From Pseudoscleropodium purum (lineage: Eukaryota > Streptophyta > Bryopsida > Hypnales > Brachytheciaceae): 64,000 nt of DNA. Positions within the stretch are counted from its first letter, which is position 1. Each line of letters starts with the position of its first letter. The stretch is from contig OZ017796.1 in the NCBI GenBank assembly GCA_963969395.1, forward strand, positions 5,954,501-6,018,500. Reading direction: 5' to 3'. The translations under genes and the position numbers were made by a program. Below the pieces are notes generated by a model. It was not told the origin of the DNA, did no database searches, and worked only from the letters and a program-made list of their open reading frames with translations. This document shows positions 59,201 to 64,000 of the stretch, piece after piece.

Positions 59201-59594
59201 TCATGGACATGTCGACCCTACATCAAGATTGATGGTTCAAGAATCGAGTAAGGTGAAAGCGAAAAGAGAAATGAAACTTTTTGCTATCTTTCCAGTGAAG
59301 AATAGGACCCCTCTTGATGAAAATGTTGCTACTTTGTCAAATAGAAAGAAAAGAAAGGTTCCTATTCAAAAAGCCTATAATCGTTCTGTCAAAGTAAAAA
59401 AAGAAAAATTAAATTCGAAAGAAGGGAGTAAACCTACTTTGAGAGAAGACTTGAAGGAAACAACGATACTTGATTCCAACAATGAAGACGACTCCGACAA
59501 TGAAGATGACTCCGATAATGAAGATTTTGAACGAAGAGCTGCAGGAGAGAGTAGTGGGGCTGAGGTTAAAAGAGATGTGGATTGGCGTCCATAG
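56229..59594 (+). pseudogene. hAT transposase (BED finger, DUF659, hAT dimerisation) with a long C-terminal extension; six in-frame stops, no frameshift
   Basis: One frame runs from the ATG at 56229 to the TAG at 59592, about 1,121 codons. Stops at 56670 (TAG), 57264 (TGA), 57753 (TAG), 57795 (TAA), 58521 (TAA) and 58809 (TAA) interrupt it. Order of parts: BED-like finger (ECRFCKAVMARKLSRMLSHL) near residue 22; DUF659 region (about 56760-57265) with SIDGWNSVTNRPLINAML, VVLITTDNAP and YQGCVVHALNLLLKDWA; middle part with MLGDTRFASKFIMMEHL; hAT C-terminal dimerisation region (about 57985-58210) with HAWWDFEGACGKFI, SSSSCERNWSNYSFVHN and LVYVYTN. A further ~450 residues follow: an acidic run near 58300, the nuclear-signal-like RKKRKV near 59355 and a SDNED repeat. 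It would bind the element ends and cut and paste DNA, but this copy is inactive. Its frames start after an intron-like GTAAAAC...GTCAG leader. Confidence 0.92.
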
Positions 59595-59944
59595 GAATTG
59601 TGGAGATGTGAATTTAGATGTTTGATTGTTTAGTTGCTCATGATATATGGTGCTCATGTTGACAAATGACAATGGTTTCTTCAATCATTTTATTATAAAA
59701 TTGTTTGTTTATTAATGATATACATCTCACTGGATTTTAAAGTGATTTTGTTTCTAAATCAAAATGAAATTCAACAAAAAAATTAAAAATATATTTCATA
59801 TTTTAGCTTTTACATAAATAGTGATATACAACTCTATTGAATCGCAATTGCAATATAAGAAAAAACAAAATCAAAATGACTTCACTCTCAATCTCTCATT
59901 GGTGAAAACAATCAAAACAAAAAAACCCAAAACGGCTTTTCTAA

Positions 59945-60070
59945 GCTGCCCCGTCCGTCCGCCCCATCCGTCCGCCTTCTGATGGCGGGAGGGACGCTGC
60001 GTCCGCTGGCGTCCAGACGTCCGGGTTTTGGACGCTATTTTGAGGCGGACGTAGAGATTCGTCAACCCTG
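59945..60070. repeat. Right terminus of the hAT element
   Basis: These 126 bp align with the right part of the MITEs (CCGCCTTC-GA-GGCGGGAGGGACGCTGCGTCCGC, GGACGCTATTTTG-GGCGGACGT) and end in ATTCGTCAACCCTG, followed by GAATTATG. Confidence 0.9.
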
Positions 60071-61358
60071 GAATTATGAAAGCTTGTGCACATTTCAAAA
60101 AACTCCCATTTTATGGGTGTAATAAAAATGTATACCGGTAGTGCATCTCGAAGTTGTCGAAGCTGCTGATGTGATAATTTACGAAACTGCAAAATTACAC
60201 ATTATTGTCATTGTCAATGGCTTTTTTTTATAAGTGCTAAATCCATTGTTAAAAGCATAACAACTTCAGATGAGTGCTTGAATGTGACAGTTCAATTTGA
60301 GAATTTTTGATTAATGGTTCTTTAATATACATTTTGAAAATAATAGAATTCATAAAATACAATGATGCTTTATTAAAAAATAAAATAAAAACTGAATTAC
60401 ACTTTGGATGTCGTCTTTGCATATTCCAATCAAAACATATTTCAAAATTAATATGAAAATTTATAAAAGGACTACTAGTAAGTTTGCATACCTCTGTTCT
60501 AAGCTTGTAGCTAATGTAGCACTCATTTTTGAAAGTGCATGAACTTCTAATTTTTCTTTCCATTGTATTATATATTCCATGTCTAAACATGTACACATAT
60601 TTTTCTTTGAGAAGAGATGACACGTACAATCCAAAAAGGTAATTTTATCAACATAATTATCCTACAATTAATAGTCTTCTTTGTATGCTTACAAACGATT
60701 GTGATAAGGATACAAGTGTATTATAAGTAGACTCACATTATTGATGATAGTCCAAACAACGATTTCAGAACATGGTGGGGTGGTGAGAGAGCCATTGTAG
60801 TGGTGGTAAGGGTGGGCTCCAATGATGGGCAGGTTTATCTCAATTGGTGTATGCACATTCGGAGGTGTGAATGGTGGCAAGTTGTCCTAAAACTACATCA
60901 TCAATGATCTTATCATTACCTTCAAAACCTGACAATTGGAGAGGCAGAAAGAGGTACACTACTCATTTTTACATGCATGTATAAACTAAACAAAGAAATT
61001 CCTACTTTTAGATTTCAATGAGTCTTAATTAATACCTGGGATAAAAATGTATTGTTAGCCTTTCCAATTGTGTAAAGAAGAGCAACCACCGCCACTTGAC
61101 CACTTGTTAATTATGCACCAAGTGCATCTCCATACAATATCTAGAAGAAAGAACAATTTTAATACTTAGATCCATTCATATCAACAACTTTATTTTGGAA
61201 TTAGAAATAATGTAGAACATGCACGTCAATGCAATTGAAATGGATATCATACCTAAATGGTGTTGAACTTAATAATGTGGATTTGATTGTTCATGACAAG
61301 GTCAATCTATCATCAATTTTGTTATGTTGGCACAATTCTTGGCTTCAAAAATTATGAC

Positions 61359-61599
61359 ATTAGAAGAGTTTTGGGGGGTCCAGAAGCTTGTTTTGGGCCT
61401 GTTTCCCCATAGTTGTTTCCCGCAACGAGGGGAACAACCCGTTGTCAGAAAAAAAATTTCATAAAATTAAAAAAAAAAAAAATTTGGTCAATGATGTGGC
61501 AGGAGCTCGGCCATGTCAAACCGCTGTGCCAAACCTGTTTCCTACGTTCGCAGGTTGTGATAACTCGCAGGCATCCAGAGGCCCCAAAAATCTTCTAAT
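61359..61599. mobile_element. 241-bp foldback or MITE-like element in a carbonic anhydrase intron
   Basis: The ends ATTAGAAGAGTTTTGGGGGG and CCCCAAAAATCTTCTAAT form an imperfect 20-bp inverted repeat around a GC-richer interior. I find no direct duplication at its borders, so the assignment is tentative. Confidence 0.5.
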
Positions 61600-62053
61600 G
61601 CCAATGTTCATCTCTACAAAGCTCACTTAGAAACAAAGATTTATATACAATTACATTTGAAGGGCACATGTATTGTACTAGTCAAAGTTATAGAGTTTTC
61701 TTATTCAATGAAATTGGCAATGCCAAAAACTTTGGTTCAAATGGCAACATTCAAGGAACAATGTTTTTAAATCTAGAAGCACTTTTCATAGTTGATATGA
61801 TCATTGAATGTGAGTTCTAAAATAAATTAAAATTAAAATTAAAAAAGTTGTTGAACTTTGAAACGTTGTTAACCTGACACCAGAAATCAAGTGTTCACTT
61901 GGTATATGAAAGTGGAAGTCTTCAAGGTGACACGTCACACCAGAAATTGTGAGACTCCCAGAATTTAGATCATCCATCTCCACCTGTGCACAGAATTCAA
62001 TACAATGACAAGACAAATTAAACATTTGATATAATTTGAAAGATGATTGATTA

Positions 62054-62310
62054 AGGTAGGTACTCCCAAAACTGCCATTTTTTGCTACTGAGACTATTTG
62101 CTATTATTAGACTGGTCAGATTTTCATATGATCTTGTTGGCAAGTGAAAGGAGGCTCCAACACACCAGAGAACGTGGCATTTGGGAACTGCATGCAAAAG
62201 TTATTAAGGAACAAAGCTTGGTTCTAAAAGCATTCCTTCCACATAGGTACAGAACTGACTTTAGAGATGTACACATAGTATAGATGGCGGTTTTAGGTCA
62301 GTACCTACCT
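62054..62310. mobile_element. 257-bp TA-flanked MITE in a carbonic anhydrase intron
   Basis: Ends AGGTAGGTACTCCCAAAACTG and CGGTTTTAGGTCAGTACCTACCT pair, with TA on both sides (62052-62053 and 62311-62312). The interior aligns with the MITE at 6110-6391 (TTATTAGACTGGTCAGATTTTCATAT, TTGGCAAGTGAAAGGA), so both belong to one family. Confidence 0.8.
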
Positions 62311-62715
62311 TATATCACATTGTCTGAGTTTCATCTCAACTTTACAATTTCCACAAGGACATACAAAACTCTACATGACCAAAAAAAATGGACTGCAAGG
62401 CCTCAAGTAGGTTTAATTTTAATCATGTGTGAATAAAAACTAAGCTGCAAAGACTAGTAGGATAAAATTATAGTTGAAATTTCACCATTTTGAATTCAAC
62501 TGAACATAGTGTTGGTGTCAGACTGTAGTTATTAGGCACTCAAGGTGTATAGTGACACTTTGTGTCACTATGCACTCTCCCCCCTCAATTTTCATTTTAT
62601 CACCCCCACCTATCATTTAGAATTTGATTTAGAATTTTTTATCTCACCCCCCTTTACCCCCACCTCCTCTTGTAATCTTCAGAATCAAAGTTCTTGACAA
62701 ACAATATGGGACAAT

Positions 62716-62842
62716 TGATCCCATATCCAATACCGTATCCGTATTCAATACCTGTATTCAATATCTGTATTCAATACACGTAGTTAGTACTCATATCCAG
62801 TACCCATACCCATATTCATATTCGTATTGAATATTTGTATTT
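62716..62842. repeat. Degenerate repeat of CCNGTATTCAATA words
   Basis: About ten 11-13-bp units (TATCCAATACC, TATTCAATACC, CATATTCATATTCG) stand in a row within an intron of the carbonic anhydrase gene. Confidence 0.7.
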
Positions 62843-63399
62843 TATATTTGAACAACTTAGATTAAATTTCACAAGATCAACATCTTGTGATTTTTTGAGA
62901 AATCAACGTCAATTTTGAAGGTAAGCATTTTTTTTCAAAAAAATCAATGGCTCACAAATTTTTTGAGAGAGGAGGGGGGAAACTAATGGGAAACTGGGGT
63001 GGCAGGCAAGTTTCAGTGTATAGTGTTGGTGTCCATCCAATTAAAATATCATCTAGCTTGGAACAAAAAAATAGTAGGAATTATATTGGAAGATCATTTT
63101 GGGGACAAAGCTAGGGAGTAATTTTAAGGTGATTCAGTCCATTTTGTTTAATTTCTGACCGTTGGGGTATGACCATTGTTGTAGATCTCGGCATGCACGG
63201 GTGTTGTTGCATAAACCAAATTCAAGGGGAGTGTGGGTTGCGTGACAAACGAGGTGATGTCAATTGGCGATTGGTTGCGCCCATCTTGGCATTGGACCCA
63301 ATCCAGAGAATTCAAATTGCCCCACTCAGCAGGCCCGTTGGGGTCAGTGGGGCTGTAGTCAAACCCCACGACTGCACAAGTCAAAGTAATTCAGTATCC

Positions 63400-64000
63400 C
63401 AAGTTACTTCAATTGATTTGGATTTCACATCGAACAACAGTTGTGACAACAATTGGCATAAGTTGATGACTTTGCCCATGTTCCAGAAGAATCTTGATCC
63501 TTTAATGTAATATGTGGTGCATATAAAATGAACTCTCAAATCCCTTCTTGTGTTTCAACATTTTGAGCAAATAAAATAAAATAAAATATATATTAAAGTA
63601 GCCATGTAAATAGGTCCATAAAGCTTAGATAGTTGAGTCATTTCCAACAAATGCTTCATTCACATTGGAATTAGTCTAACCTTTAATTTCCTATCAAGGT
63701 CAAAAGACACAATTATATGATTCCAAATTATAGTTTCGACCAATAAAAAAGCTAAAAGAATCAACATTCAAGTGTATATCATCCATTATTAGTGGCGTAA
63801 ATGATTGCATCAATCTCAAAAAATGTTACACAACATTTGTGATGCCATGCCACCAAATTAAAGCTCCATTACAACCAAAAACAAAAGCTAGATGGTCTAC
63901 AATGATCGAATAAAGATGGAACATTCTTTCATCAAGAAGTTTGTTGAAGGTTTTAAAAGAATGTTACGGCATTTGACGCTTCTAGTCCTTTGATGCTGCT
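63400..64000. other. Upstream region of the carbonic anhydrase gene
   Basis: It should hold the first exon with the signal peptide, but I cannot identify it. No other gene is visible. Confidence 0.4.

Larger units (their letters stand above)
42954..60070 (+). mobile_element. 17.1-kb hAT-superfamily element with four genes
   Basis: The left end begins CAGGGTTGACATGACATCTGG and the right end finishes ATTCGTCAACCCTG. These are the same ends as those of the 229-338-bp MITEs in this window, including about 130 bp of CGGACG-rich subterminal sequence on each side. A perfect 8-bp duplication GAATTATG stands outside both ends (42946-42953 and 60071-60078). The enclosed hAT transposase (56229-59594) matches the 8-bp duplication and the CAGGG start, both typical of hAT elements. 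Four genes lie in two divergent pairs. A younger MITE of the same family sits inside at 53753-54047. Without it the element is about 16.8 kb, far longer than ordinary hAT elements (a few kb). Confidence 0.93.
60131..63369 (-). pseudogene. Alpha-type carbonic anhydrase gene, several exons, apparently frame-broken
   Basis: Approximate exons on the minus strand: 63369-63153 (DYSPTDPNGPAEWGNLN, QDGRNQSPIDIT), 61988-61876 (TCHLEDFHFHIPSEHLISG, with the two zinc-binding His of FHFH), 61140-61042 (EMHLVH with the third His ligand, then SGQVAVVALLYTIGKA), about 60942-60737 (PPFTPPNVHTPIEIN, HHYNGSLTTPPCSEIVVWTI with the Thr of the TTPP motif) and 60186-60131 (FRKLSHQQLRQLRDALP). The splice sites are mostly good. 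Between EMHLVH and SGQVAVV, and again before PPFTPP, the frame shifts by one base, so the present copy looks like a pseudogene or has sequencing indels. The N-terminal signal peptide exon was not found. Alpha carbonic anhydrases are usually secreted zinc enzymes hydrating CO2 (family knowledge). The 17-kb element lies 53 bp beyond the last exon, on the downstream side. Confidence 0.75.

Noticed and set aside
717..59594. A variant nuclear genetic code or programmed readthrough to explain the many in-frame stops
   Set aside because: All three stop codons are involved, they are confined to mobile-element-like genes, the phosphatase gene ends normally, and Q/R-to-stop transitions are simpler.
61359..61599. 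The foldback element as a further hAT MITE
   Set aside because: No 8-bp duplication and no CAGGG-type ends.

Overview
The window looks like nuclear DNA of a plant with a large, transposon-rich genome. It is AT-rich and gene-poor, and the two host-like genes are split by introns. A telo-box of the plant type lies in front of one of them. The repeats are plant-type: a Ty3/gypsy element with a chromodomain, a CACTA Tnp2 remnant, hAT transposons with 8-bp target duplications, a solo LTR and small MITEs. I cannot name the species; a non-flowering streptophyte is my guess only.

Layout. (1) 1-18.2 kb: a 12.7-kb inverted repeat (arms 2321-6592 and 10000-15043) with two outward-facing genes at its outer ends. 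On the left is a two-exon gene of unknown function. On the right is a DUF7869-type protein that looks like a DDE-type transposase. Both arms carry an array of about 85-bp units, each centred on a near-perfect 23-bp palindrome (GTTATCGTTGASTCAACGATAAC), with about 9 units on the left and about 18 on the right. More copies of the motif lie inside both genes' introns or leaders. I suspect a second large mobile element whose ends are not visible. (2) 18.7-20.4 kb: decayed CACTA Tnp2. (3) 21.1-22.4 kb: solo LTR with a 5-bp duplication. (4) 22.4-29.0 kb: no recognisable gene. (5) 29.04-36.13 kb: a complete but dead Ty3/gypsy chromovirus on the minus strand, with four hAT-type MITEs inserted in it. 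(6) 38.1-40.8 kb: the clearest host gene, a six-exon tyrosine-phosphatase-like gene of the Siw14/OCA type. (7) 42954-60070: a 17.1-kb hAT element. (8) 60.1-63.4 kb: an alpha carbonic anhydrase gene on the minus strand, apparently broken.

The main discovery is the 17.1-kb element. Its two ends match the ends of the short GC-rich CAGGGTTGAC MITEs found elsewhere in the window. The two ends are 17 kb apart yet flanked by the same 8-bp duplication, GAATTATG. Inside are four genes in two divergent pairs: a protein-kinase-like gene and a gene with a prion-like SYG/RG tail on the minus strand, and a long coiled-coil/RING-like gene and the hAT transposase on the plus strand. The second and third genes share a paralogous domain. 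A CGGACG-rich block, of the same composition as the element ends, sits about 200-310 bp upstream of every one of the four start codons. That suggests one binding activity for both transposition and gene control.

Almost all coding breaks in the mobile elements are single in-frame stops that a C-to-T change of CAA, CAG or CGA would explain. This fits decay by cytosine methylation and deamination.
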